From: Neelides folsomi
Lineage: Eukaryota; Arthropoda; Collembola; Neelipleona; Neelidae
Assembly (NCBI GenBank): GCA_034687125.1
Contig: JAQGBZ010000501.1
Coordinates: 1 to 38,939 of the forward strand
DNA length: 38,939 nt
Reading direction: 5' to 3'
Part shown: positions 9,601 through 20,249 of the stretch, in pieces
How the letters are laid out: each line of letters opens with the position of its first letter
Position numbering within the stretch: position 1 is the first letter of the stretch
Notes under the pieces: generated by a model
Databases searched by the model: none
Told to the model about the DNA's origin: nothing
Seen by the model: only the letters and a program-made list of their open reading frames with translations
Made by a program: the position numbers and the translations under genes

Positions 9601-12151
9601 ATAAATTTTAATTATAATAATAATTAATTCTAATGAAATTTATTAATTACAATTTATTTATTTTTATAAACTTTTATTATTTTGTTATTTCAGACACTGA
9701 AACCGTTGAAGATATTGCTGAACGGTTAAACATAGACGTCAAAGAAGTCGACCCAAGCAGTGCCACAGGAGCCGTAATCCACGGACAAGAATTAAAAGAT
9801 TTAACTCCAGAAGAACTCAATTACGCTTTGGGTCATTACAAGGAAATTGTTTTTGCTCGAACTTCACCACAACAAAAACTCATCATCACCGAAGCGTTCC
9901 AACGACGTGGAGAAATCGTCGCTGTGACTGGAGATGGAGTCAACGATTCACCCGCATTAAAGAAAGCTGACATAGGTCATTTCATTTTATTTTTTTCATG
10001 TCAATTTCATAATTTTTAACTTTTTGAAAATTTGTGCCTTGGTGCACGATTTAGCTTCAAGGCTCTAAAATTAATGTTTTTGTAGGAGTTGCCATGGGAA
10101 TCACAGGATCCGATGTATCGAAACAAGCAGCCGACATGATTCTACTTGACGATAATTTTGCCACAATTGTAACAGGAGTTGAAGAAGGGCGGCTCATTTT
10201 TGACAATTTGAAAAAATCCATCGCTTACACGCTGACTTCCAAAATCCCTGAAGTTTCTCCGTTCCTTTGTTTCATTTTGTTCGACATTCCTTTGGCTCTT
10301 GGGACAATTACGATTCTTTGTATTGACTTGGGCACTGATATGGTTCCAGCTATTTCTCTTGCTTACGAAAAGGCCGAATCGGACATTATGAAAAGAATGC
10401 CAAGAAATGCTCAAAAAGACCGACTTGTAAATGAAAGGTAAACAGTATATTTTTTAACATTTGATTATTATAGTTTTATTATAACATTTAAATAATATAT
10501 TGTAATTTTAATTAGAACCTTTTAAAATCATTCTAATTGACATTTTAATTTATTTAAAGGTTAATTTCTGTCGCTTATGGTCAAATTGGAACAATTCAAG
10601 CAGCCGCAGGTTTCTTTGTTTATTTCGTGATTATGGCTGAAAACGGTTGGATGCCGAATGATCTTTATGGTGTGAGAAAACGATGGGATTCTCGAGCCGT
10701 AAATGACCTTCAGGATTCATTCGGACAAGATTGGGTAAATTAAATTTCTTATATTTAATAATCCTCAAATCCTGATTCTTCTCGTACTAATTGGCTTATA
10801 GTTAATCTATCTTAAACAATTACATTTGTTCTATTCATTAAATTAACCAAGTCAAACTCGATTTATTCAGACAAACATTGAGATTTTTGTAATTTAACTC
10901 TGATTCAATCCAGAATTTAAAAATATTTAATTTTTTATTCATGAAAGTAGCAAGCAAGTATTGGTAGTTATGATTTTTTATTCATGGGAGTAAAATGAAT
11001 AAAAGATATAAGAAGTCTTGAATGAGTGAAAGTTGTAAGAGTTCTGTCTTTGGCAATTAAATTCGTAATGGCTCATAAAAACTCCCCAAACTGCTAATTA
11101 AGTTTTTACTAATATGATTGTTTAGCATATAAATGTTTAAATTGAATGAACCGGAAAAATCTTTTTGAATCTAGACATACACCGATCGTAAGAAGTTGGA
11201 GTACACGTGTCACACAGCCTTCTTCGTCGCCATCGTCATCGTTCAATGGGCTGATGGTAATTAAATTTAAATTTCCATCCTTCCATTCATAAATAAATAC
11301 TTTTCCCAATGCGATTAGTTGTAGTTGAATTTAGTATGTATATAAGGTCAGATGCAGTTTGAACAACTTTTACAATCTTTTAAATTTCATTCATGGCATT
11401 CATGAAGGAACTAAAACCATTATAATTATTATGATAAGTTAAGTGATGGAAAATGGTAATGGCCGATTCAAGCCGATGGGAATTTTGTGGGAATTGGCGC
11501 TAATTGATTTCAAATTATCATATTTTAGTCATCATATGCAAAACAAGGAGGCTCTCTCTCTTTGAGCATGGAATGGGGTGAGTTGTCAAACTTTACATTA
11601 ATATTGGTAGCAATTAAAATAAATTAAAAACGAGCACACAATGATTTCCAACCTTCCAATTCCATTCAACTTACATGAATTATGTATGAAAATAATGTGT
11701 TTTGTGTAATGAACACGTGTATGCTTACGCAAGTTTATTATATATAATATAAATTTTACTTTAATTTATATTACAATTCAAGTTCAATTGCAATAATTGC
11801 GGTTATTATTTTTTTTACAGAAATCACGTTTTGAATTTTGGACTTTTCTTTGAAACTGCCGTAGCTGCTTTTTTGATGTACACTCCTGGGATGGACGTTG
11901 CACTTAAGATGCAACCACTCAAGTTAGTTAAAATTATTTTTACTAACTTCAATTTAAAACAATTATTTTCTTGATTTGTTAATATTGAATTATGAGATTT
12001 TAAGAGAAATGTAAACTTTTTATTGTTTAGGATCAATTGGTGGATTCCTCCAATGCCGTTTTCTCTCCTCATTTGGGTTTACGACGAAATTCGGAGATAT
12101 ATCTTACGAAGGAATCCTGGCGGATGGTGTGAATTGGAAACGTATTATTAG
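6635..12151 (+). CDS. ATP1A: Na,K-ATPase-type alpha subunit with altered M4/M5 cation-site residues
   Basis: Eighteen exons keep frame throughout and give 1003 aa: 6635-6649, 6756-6869, 6991-7194, 7383-7590, 7726-7807, 7862-7938, 8038-8540, 8664-8924, 9010-9145, 9231-9405, 9494-9567, 9694-9975, 10086-10437, 10560-10734, 11175-11256, 11529-11577, 11821-11922, 12031-12151. Visible motifs are TGES (201-204), phosphorylated Asp in CSDKTGT (D358), TGDGVND (695-701), M6 CIDLGTDM (D791, D795), M8 QWAD (D913), the PKA-type site RRLS, and the C-terminal ETYY. The M1-M2 loop keeps the Q...DN spacing linked to ouabain sensitivity. The family pumps Na+ out and K+ in across the plasma membrane with a beta subunit. 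Oddities: M4 reads VAWVPEGLL where VANVPEGLL is usual (W313), and M5 reads TSKIPE where TSNIPE is usual (K763). M9 has FFE instead of FEE. AATAAA is at 12260. The family call is certain; transport stoichiometry is open. Confidence 0.96.
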
Positions 12152-12259
12152 AAACATTTCATTTTGAGACAGTTTAAAATATAATGCATTTTAATTAATC
12201 AATGAATTGCAAATAATAATTTAGTTATGTGGTTATGTGAAATTGTGTATTTAAAAGCC

Positions 12260-12265
12260 AATAAA
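12260..12265 (+). terminator. Polyadenylation signal of the ATPase gene
   Basis: AATAAA lies about 110 bases after the TAG, the first such hexamer downstream. The converging GalNAc-transferase gene ends only about 70 bases further on. Confidence 0.6.
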
Positions 12266-12321
12266 GTATCCAATTTATTAAAATATTTAAATCTTAAACT
12301 AAAACTATCATGTTAAAATCA

Positions 12322-12327
12322 TTTATT
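12322..12327 (-). terminator. Likely polyadenylation signal of the GalNAc-transferase gene
   Basis: On the minus strand AATAAA occurs about 9 bases after the TGA stop, implying a very short 3' UTR and possible overlap with the converging ATPase transcript. Confidence 0.4.
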
Positions 12328-12335
12328 AATCACAG

Positions 12336-14629
12336 TCATAAAAAATCCCATTTCTGTTCAATGGCGCTACTATTGCATTTGTTTAATTTTACTTGATCTA
12401 AAATTGTTGTTGCAGTTAAACAATTTATTTCATTGTAAGTCAATTGTTTTGTTTCAACATTGTATTCCCATTGGTTTTTCAATCTATTTTCAAATTTTGA
12501 ACAATTGTCTACTAAAATAGAAGTGACATTGTTGAATGCAATTACACACCCAGTTTCAATTTCGTTTTCTTCCCAGACAAAATGTGTCATTAATTCTTTT
12601 TTATCAGTGAGATAAAACACCTGAAAATTACAAGTTTTGAAATTTTATAGCTCCAATTTAAAAATTCAAATATTTTTGATTTTCCACCTGAATTGATATA
12701 TCTCTTTTGCAATTGCTATTAAGTCCCATTTTCTGTTTCCTCCAAAATGTATCCAAACAATGGGAGTTATTCAAACTTTTGATCTTTAAAATTAATTAAA
12801 ATAATTATAGTTTTATAAACTTTTTCAATATTATAGTAATAATTGATTTTTGTTTATTTTAAATTATATAAATTTACCCTTCCGTATTTTATTAGCCCTG
12901 GATGGAATTTGTTACGAAATTTTTCCTTGTAAACGTTATCTAAATACCATTTAAATGATTTGCAATTTAAACGTTGGCGGAATGCAACTCTTCTTGAAAT
13001 ATCTCCAACATACGAGTCCTATACATTTGAATTTATTATAAAGATAATTCCTGTTCAAGTTTACACTTAGTTATATTTATTATATTACAGTATTATATTT
13101 TCTTTATATTCATGTATTTAAATATAAAAGTAAAAGCTGTACTTGCATTTTTCATATTTAAATATTCTAAAGCCATTTCTTTGAACTCATCCATCCAAAC
13201 ATGGGCCATTCTTGCAGAATTGTAATAATGTGAAGGAGTGCTTGTATTTCCAACAGTCAATCCATATGTGTGGTTTGACCTAAATAAATGACCTACACGA
13301 GAACAAGGATGAACCTCAACGGAACCTCCACATTGCCAATTTCGAAAACTTATTTCTAAATTTTCCCCTCCCCATGTTTCCATCCCCGGATCAAATGAAC
13401 CAATTTCCCAAAAATACTTTCGTTCAACTCCAATTGCAGCTCCCATCATAACAGGTGAAAACACAGGTGGGATTTCTTCTTTGGTTGAATTAAATTTTGG
13501 CATTGGAACTTCAATCCATTTGAAAATCATGTCCAAATAAAAACCCAATTTAGCTGTGTAAGCCGATGTACTATAGTAGAAAAGTTCATTAGGTGACATT
13601 GAAGTGGTCGTGGGAGTTACAATGGAAGTTCTGCTTTGTTGAATTCTTTTTAAAATTGGTTCAGCCCTTTAATAAACATTTAAAATTAAATAAAACTCCA
13701 ATTAAACTAATAAGCAATTAACTTTAACTATTATTTAATTATTAAGTAATTGTTAATTTAATAAAAATTTAGCTATTTTTTAATTACCAAAAATTTTCAA
13801 CTTCTGAATGTGAATCCATCATAATTAAAACATCCCCAATAGCTAAATGAGCTCCGATCATTCTTGCTTTAATTAAACCTGCTCTTTTTTTCAATCGAAC
13901 AAGTCGGATCTTTTCAATGTTAAATTGTGTTAAAATGTAACGTTCCATTTTTTGTTTATTTTCTTCATAATGACTCTCATCATCCACAATGATGATTTCT
14001 TTTAAAATATTGACGGGAGTTCTGTTGACCACGCTGTGTAAAGTTCTCATTAAAGTTGTCAAAGGTTCGTTGTGGCAAGGAACAATAACAGAAAGGGTTG
14101 GAAGGGAATTAACATCATATTTAATATTTTTACATTGTTCTGGACGTGAATCCGGAATTGTTCGATTGGGAGAAATCATTTTACTCAAAATCCAATTAAA
14201 TCCTTCATTTTTAATTATTTTCTCCATTTCATTGAAATTCTTAAACAATGAAATATTAAAGTTTGTATTATCGTTAAAGTCGGGGTCAATGTAGTCAAAG
14301 TCATCTTGAATTTCTTGATCAAATTCAAAATTTTTATTTGCTTTGAGCTGATTGAAAAAATCAATTTCTTCAAATGGAATTTCTTTAAGGACAATTTCAA
14401 CAAATTCGTCCAAATTTTCTAAACGAACTTTTGATCTCAATTCCATTAATTTTGTTAAGTCAAACTCAACTGGTTTTTTAATTAACAGAACTTCACTTAA
14501 TTTAGAACCCAAATGAAATTTTGGAATATAAAAGTTGTTTTTGAATAAAATGACACACGTTAAAAGGATAACGAGAATTTGCAAAATAAATATTTTAAAC
14601 ATCCACGTTTTGCTCTTATTGTTCTTCAT
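12336..14629 (-). CDS. Polypeptide N-acetylgalactosaminyltransferase (GT27 plus ricin-B lectin domain)
   Basis: Five minus-strand exons: 14629-13788, 13666-13147, 13018-12878, 12783-12688, 12620-12336, giving 627 aa, normal for the family. The ATG at 14629 is chosen over an upstream in-frame TTG. Residues about 9-29 form the Golgi signal anchor, followed by an acidic stem. The GT-A domain shows [10 protein letters not shown], the DxH metal motif DSH (272-274), WGGEN (379-383) in the Gal/GalNAc-T motif, and SRVGH (His 407). The C-terminal about 130 residues carry lectin CLD and QxW-like repeats. It adds GalNAc to Ser/Thr, starting mucin-type O-glycans in the Golgi. Deviations: the usual DSHCEVNxGWLEP region reads [13 protein letters not shown]. 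The exon 2/3 junction keeps frame only with a GC-AG intron (donor GCAAGT at 13146-13141). Relics of related copies lie at 15516-15656 and 28023-28479. Confidence 0.94.
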
Positions 14630-15238
14630 ATTTAAAACCAATCAATATTAATTTAACTTTTTCTCTGAAGTAAAATTTTATTTTCTCGTAGACTTAAAAA
14701 TATATATTAAATTTATTAACACAAATTATTACAATTATTTCACAAGCACATCTTAAACTGCAGTCTGGCATTTATATTGAATATTAATTAAAAACTATCC
14801 ATGCCGTAAGATAATATTTATAACTATTATTATATTAACTATAAACTATAACATTCATAATCTATATAGAGAACCTGTACATAGAGATAATGTCTACTTT
14901 TATATACTATATACTTATATACTATAGTAGACACTATCGTTTAATTTATTATATTATACACAGGAATGTTATGTAAATACATATTTTTTGTGGTTAGTGG
15001 AATATCTTACAGATCTAAAAATTACTCCAACTAAATATAATATAAGATATTATATGTAAGTTGTCTAGTTATTAACATTGGTTCAATTAATCCACATTGT
15101 ACGTGTGTCACAATATTTATAAGTTATAAAAAGTATTCTTAAACAATCGTTTCCCCTTTTATGATAGAATAAATCATTCTCTTATACAATAAGAAAACAA
15201 CAAGCATAATTTTATATTCATTAAATTGTATCAAGGAA
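14630..15238. other. Intergenic upstream of the GalNAc-transferase gene
   Basis: Very AT-rich; presumably contains the promoter of the minus-strand gene. Short AT inverted repeats near 14892-14932 (GTCTAC/GTAGAC ends) are the only structure seen. Confidence 0.45.
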
Positions 15239-15367
15239 TTACTGTAACTGCGATTGAAAATATCCAACTAAAGATGATTTCGGACAAATGAACGCAATGT
15301 GATTATTCTGATTACATAAAACTGTGTTCCAATAGTGAGCAATTTCCTGAGAATAATTCTGTTTCAT
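15239..15367 (-). other. Short open frame with C-type-lectin-like ending, doubtful
   Basis: A 42-codon minus frame contains WNTVLCNQNNHIAFIC, resembling the W-N-x(3)-C-x(n)-F-I-C end of C-type lectin domains. No other part of the fold is found nearby, so it is at best an exon relic and may be chance. Confidence 0.2.
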
Positions 15368-15515
15368 TCTTCACAATCAACCATTTTAATTATTTATTAT
15401 AATACTAAATTTACTAACATTTTATTAAAACTATTAATACTTAAATAAAAAATGGTTTTAATAAAAATAGATATATGATATTGGATATAACTAGATAAGA
15501 TAAATAAGACAATGC

Positions 15516-15656
15516 CCTTCCATATTTAGCTAAGCCAAGTTGGAATTGACATCTGAACTTTCCTTAATAAACATTATCCAAATGCCATTTGATTAATGTA
15601 CATTTTAAACTTTCACGTAACAGAATTTGACCCGAAATATCAATAATATAATTATG
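15516..15656 (-). pseudogene. Relic of a GalNAc-transferase exon
   Basis: The minus-strand reading (YIIDISGQILLRESLKC, IKWHLDNVY, stop, then LAKYGR) lines up with exon 3 of the intact gene ([32 protein letters not shown]). It carries an in-frame TAA after DNVY, and the splice donor seen in the intact gene is gone. It lies about 0.9 kb upstream of the intact gene on the same strand, so it is probably left from a tandem duplication. Confidence 0.72.
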
Positions 15657-15663
15657 CTGTAAG

Positions 15664-15779
15664 CCAAACGAGAAGCCGCCAAGAAACTCGCAATGGAAAA
15701 TCCGTTTTTGGCTGGAGGAATTGACACGAGAAATATCAAGAACACAAGAGATTATCAAACACTCTACGCTTCACTATAA
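15664..15779 (+). other. Orphan terminal-exon-like open segment
   Basis: After an AG acceptor at 15662-15663, a relatively GC-rich frame of 37 codons runs to TAA at 15777-15779. It reads AKREAAKKLAMENPFLAGG and ends YQTLYASL. Composition and residue pattern look coding, unlike its surroundings. I do not recognise the family and find no upstream plus-strand exons. It could be the last exon captured from another gene. It abuts the GalNAc-transferase relic on the opposite strand. Confidence 0.35.
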
Positions 15780-16249
15780 ACTTCGATATAAATTCCAATC
15801 TAACATACACAAGTGAAATAGCAATTGGCAATATAATATTATATATGTTTATGAATTTAGAACTCGAGTATTAACAAAATAGATCATTCATCTTTACCAA
15901 ATGCTCTGTTAAGATTTAGGCTTCAAGAGTTATAAAGTTGCCAAACTAAATATGTATTTGAGCATGGATTGAGAATAATACTTAATTGGCAAGATATCAT
16001 GTCAGTATGTATTTATTTCTAATATTAAATTAACATTTGGACCCAATATATAGAGATACCGCAGGAACTCGAGTATGTATAAATACTATGTATAAATGAA
16101 TAAACGCTATTCACTCGCCAAACGGCGTCACAACCAATATATTATAAAAAGTATTCAAGTTAACCATTCAAATTTTCACTGTTAAAAATTCTTTACTTTT
16201 CTTGGATGTTTGCGATTTTTTCTTTTTGGTTTTCGAGTTGATTGATAGT
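15780..16249. other. Intergenic, no gene recognised
   Basis: AT-rich. Around 16050-16125 a stretch loosely resembles 1225-1300 and may be another copy of a dispersed repeat. Confidence 0.4.
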
Positions 16250-18725
16250 TTATATCTTTTTTGTGAGAAAGGAAAAGGGAAAAATGCCATCTTCAAAATT
16301 TCTTACCATTTGGATTTCATAATCGGTTGTTTCATTTAATAGTGCAGGGATAAAACTTTCTTTGTTATTGTTCAATTGTTTATCATTAAACGGATTTAAT
16401 TTTTTAAAGTCCAATGCCAATAGCTCATCAGAACTTGTGTTATAAAGTTCATTGTTGGCTTTTATATCAAAATTGATATTTGTAGGATTTTCCAAGGCAA
16501 ATATTTCAACACCTCCAATTTTGCTTTTGCCAAAATACGAAGGAGCAGAGTGATCGAGATCATCGGGTTTTCCAATCTTTTTGAAAAATATTAACGCATA
16601 TAAGTAATTTAGTCTTGATAATTATACAGAGTGATTCGATGCGTTTTGTTCAAAATCAATCATATCATTTTAATCTTTAATGGATTTTTATTAAATTTGG
16701 GCGGTATCTTCCCTATACAAATAACAATTGAGGCACTGCGAGTCACTAGTTGTTATATATAAAATTTGACGAGAAAAGTTTGTAAACTGCACATAGTCCC
16801 TTTCTTCTATTCCGATTGTAATAAGCTTTACACCATTCGATTCTGTTATAATCTCGAAATAAGGTCCATTTCGCTACGACTAACCGTTTAAGATAATTCA
16901 CGACAAAGACAAAGTCAAGTATGGGAGGACCTATCCCAACTCGGAAGAAGAGAAAAATTAAAATTAAGTGTTCATCCAATGGGGGATGAGGATTTATAAT
17001 CATTTAAATGAATTTTAAATGTATTTTGAAAAAATCGGAGTGTTATGTTTATTCGAGTAGCTAATGGGCTACATTGAATGATTTAATTTTTAATCAAATT
17101 TCTTTTTTTTATTAATATTCTGATCGGAAGAAAGGGTGTACCGACAACCACTAATACAACTTTAATTTTCTAGTCCTCAATTTATTGACGAGTTTAACCA
17201 CATATACTGATCCACGAATTCATGGGATACCTCTAGTATCACATAAAAATTAAATTTAACTGGTTAATTAAGATGGCTGCGATGAAAAGAAAACTCTCTC
17301 CGTTCCTTTTCTGCGAGAAATCACACTTTCTCAAAGAAGTGTGTCGTTTATTTAATGTTTAACCAATTCGTCTTATATTTTGCTACATAATAAAGTAATA
17401 TATATTCCTTATCAAATGGGTATCTTAAAAGATTTTTTTATCAATTGTCACCTTTAGTTATTAAATGATTAAAAAACGCATCGACTTTAGACGCACCCTG
17501 TATATATGGTATATTGGTATATAATTTAATTGGATTTTTAAATAATATTCACGTAACAAATATTAGGTAATAACCATTTTAGTTGAATCTAAGGAGGCTT
17601 CATTAAATTGATCGATTGACCCATTCAAGAGTATTTTTAAAATTCTTGAGGTTGTATCAGATGCATTTGAGATTGAAGTCGTTTCTTGATCAGAGTTTGG
17701 CTGAAAATATAAAATGAGAAATGTTTAAAATGACAAGTAAATGTATTATTTTAATACATGTTTGATGAATCTATGTTAAATTTAATTATATTATATTAAC
17801 CTAACCAAAACAATATAAAAAGAGGTGTTAGTTTTATATCATTTTTATGTATTATAGTATAAAATTAAATTATAAAAATACAATACCAAAATTATAATCA
17901 AAGTCAATCCCAATATCAATATCAGCATGATAGCCAAAGTTTTCCTGAGTCTTCTTTCCCGTGAAAGTTCGTTATTGTTTTTCCTAACACCCGGTCTTGT
18001 ATTGATAATTGGGGAATTAGAATTACAGTTTTCTTCACTAATTTCCGGTTGTGAATTAGCAATTGTTGAACTATCGATTTCAACAATATCGGATTGAGTA
18101 CCACGACAAATTTTAAAAAAGGTGTGTCTAATAAGTTAGGATGATTCACAAATATTTGATTTATCTGAATCGCTGCACGATTTTGAGCCTGCTCCTTCAG
18201 CGCAATTAATAAATTTCTTGGTGTGGCCACTACTGGAGATTTTTGTATCCAAAGTAATAATGCTCTATAATACCAGGTTGTTGGTTCCGAGCGAGTTTGT
18301 AAGAGACGATCGTATTCATCTAAAATACCAAGGTGAAGAAACAAACTCTCAATATTCCTTTGATAAATTCCACATTTGACAAAATGCCAGCTAAAAATCA
18401 AAAATTCATTAATTGATTAATTCACCAACATGTATTTATTTTTGATTTATTAAATTATTATAAATTTTTCTAAGCTGATTGCGAATATATTTCAATTGTT
18501 ATACTATCTATCCATACTTATATGTAAATACAAACAAAACTTTACAACACTTCCTGTTCTTTTCCTATTTGTACTTTTATATCATAATATTTAACGGTAG
18601 ACTATCTATATTTATTTACAATTACTAATTGAAATTTGATAATGAAAAATATACCAATAATGATTAAAATGTCATTTAATTCATAGTCCATTGTAGTACT
18701 TGATGTAGATATTCAATTGAGCCAT
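16250..18725 (-). CDS. Predicted type II membrane protein with N-terminal death domain
   Basis: Proposed minus exons: 18725-18700, 18390-17887, 17700-17575, 16576-16307 and a final bit ending at the stop 16252-16250 (the last 51-nt intron may not be used). Residues about 10-88 fit a death domain: HLGILDEYDRLL, then YYRALLLWIQKSPVVAT, then LLIALKEQAQNRAA. A Ser/Asn-rich linker, basic RERRLRK and one hydrophobic span (LAIMLILILGLTLIIIL) follow. About 130 further residues bear four N-glycosylation sequons (NAS, NGS, NTS, NET). Basic residues before the span predict cytoplasmic N-terminus and outside C-terminus. Death domains recruit adaptors and caspases, but the partner here is unknown. Keeping frame through exon 2 needs one extra base in a T6A4 homopolymer run (18111-18120), so it is a frameshift or assembly error. 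Exon 1 and the link between exons 3 and 4 across a transposon are inferred from phase only. Confidence 0.5.
16627..17500. mobile_element. 874-bp TIR element with TA target duplication, in an intron
   Basis: The left end starts CAGAGTGATTCGATGCGTTT. The right end, reverse-complemented, starts CAGGGTGCGTCTAAAGTCGA and continues TGCGTTTT. They share CAGRGTG and TCGATGCGTTTT, with 8 extra bases in the right end. TA flanks both sides (16625-16626, 17501-17502), the signature of Tc1/mariner-superfamily insertion. Internal frames, such as the minus frame at 16746-17003, match no transposase I recognise, so it is a decayed or non-autonomous copy. It sits inside the proposed last long intron of the death-domain gene. 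Confidence 0.65.
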
Positions 18726-20142
18726 ACTTTAAAATAGATTATTTTTATTTTTAAATTTTTATTAGAAAAATTTGAAAAAAGGAAGAGGAAAGAGGAAAAA
18801 TTCTGAAATATAAAGTTATTCACATTATTATTGTGATTGTGAAAAAATGCATATTTTAAAGACGAATGCTATTGTATCGATATATGATATCGGATTCAGG
18901 ATTTAATATGTAAGACAGTAGTAATCATCAGTAAAAACAAGATTAAATATTTATAAAATTCCGAGGGGCAATGATCTCGGTTTACTTTATTTAATATTTT
19001 TGTAGATTAAATTCATAAATTTGCTCTACCAAGATATAAATACTCTGAATAGTTTGAGTCATATAGAATGTACGAAAATTTAGAACACGTGATGCCTAGT
19101 AAAACTAATAATATGTTGGATCCTATTAATCCTTACTGCCCCTTCAAATACAATTGAGATAAGAGGTTTTTGTAAGACGTGTATACATAGGAGCATTCAA
19201 CAATATTAAAAATTAAATAGGAAAATAAATATTTATTGTTAGCATATTTATCAGTCCAGCAAGTGATAGTAAACTATTTATATAAGTAATAAGTAAATGA
19301 ATTTGTGGCGTCTTTCATTTTCATTCAAATCTTTCATGTCAATACTCATAACTTCACCTCATTGTTGTTTCATCATTCTATTATTGTAATTCCTGTGCTA
19401 TACTTGGCTTGTTAATACCCAACAACGAATTTACAATTACATTTAGTTAGACGAAGAAAAAAATACATTTAAACATGATCAAAATACAAATACCGATATA
19501 CAAATAAATACTTTTTATACAATATATAAACATCAATGAAAGTTGTAATGTGATATCATAGTATCATATATGATGAATTCATGAATTACTTAATGATTGA
19601 TATACATACAATCTGTATACATATAACCAAATCAGACTGTTTTAATAAAAACAATATTTTACACATTTATTAATTTTTTGACTTTGCATTTTTTCATTTT
19701 ACATAAAATTATTAGGTACCTAATAGGGGAACCTAACAGAATTGAAACTAACATTACTTTGCAAAACCGATGTTCTATAGGGTGAAATAAATGTTTCACA
19801 TTTTAATAGCTCATCTAATAACTAAAAAACATAAACATGTTGAATATTTTCCATACTTTTTAATGTAAACTGTTTACTATTTCAATCTAACCCTAAATTA
19901 ATTAAAATTGAAATTAATTAATCTCAACAAGAAACGACAAGTTTAAAATTATAAATCAAAAATAATTAATGTTAAAGAATTTTTTAAACCTTACTTAACA
20001 AAACTGCAAACGACTTTTATCCCTCATATTAATATACAATTTTTGTTTAAATGATCATTTTAATTTTCCCAATTATAAAAAATATCTTAAAGAGTGAATA
20101 AATATTACATTGGGTTATGTGTAATTAAAATTACTATGTACT
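18726..20142. other. Intergenic, no gene recognised
   Basis: About 1.4 kb of AT-rich sequence with stops in all frames. A stretch near 19614-19670 loosely resembles 27256-27315 (ACCA..C.GACTGTTTTAATAAAA), perhaps a dispersed repeat. Confidence 0.45.
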
Positions 20143-20249
20143 CTCAAGTTTAGAAAAATATTTTACTTTTTGCGGGATATAATAAGGTGTGTTGTCATTT
20201 TACTAAATCTTACGCCTTTTGGTAAAAAGTAAATTTTTCTAAACTTGAA
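20143..20249. repeat. Long imperfect inverted repeat (foldback)
   Basis: TCAAGTTTAGAAAAATATTT followed by TACTTTTTGC at 20143-20172 pairs with GGTAAAAAGTAAATTTTTCT and AAACTTGA at 20221-20248, around a loop of about 48 bases. It resembles a small foldback or MITE. It is intergenic. Confidence 0.65.

Noticed and set aside
6635..12151. Calling the pump a gastric-type H,K-ATPase
   Set aside because: The S/N pair in M5 is SK rather than KN. The M6, M8 and C-terminal ETYY segments and the overall sequence follow Na,K-ATPase; only the substituted positions recall H,K-ATPase.
14215..14403. Minus open frame inside the GalNAc-transferase exon
   Set aside because: It is another reading frame of the stem-coding sequence.
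16746..17003. Minus open frame as transposase of the TIR element
   Set aside because: No DDE or HTH motif can be seen in any frame of this part.
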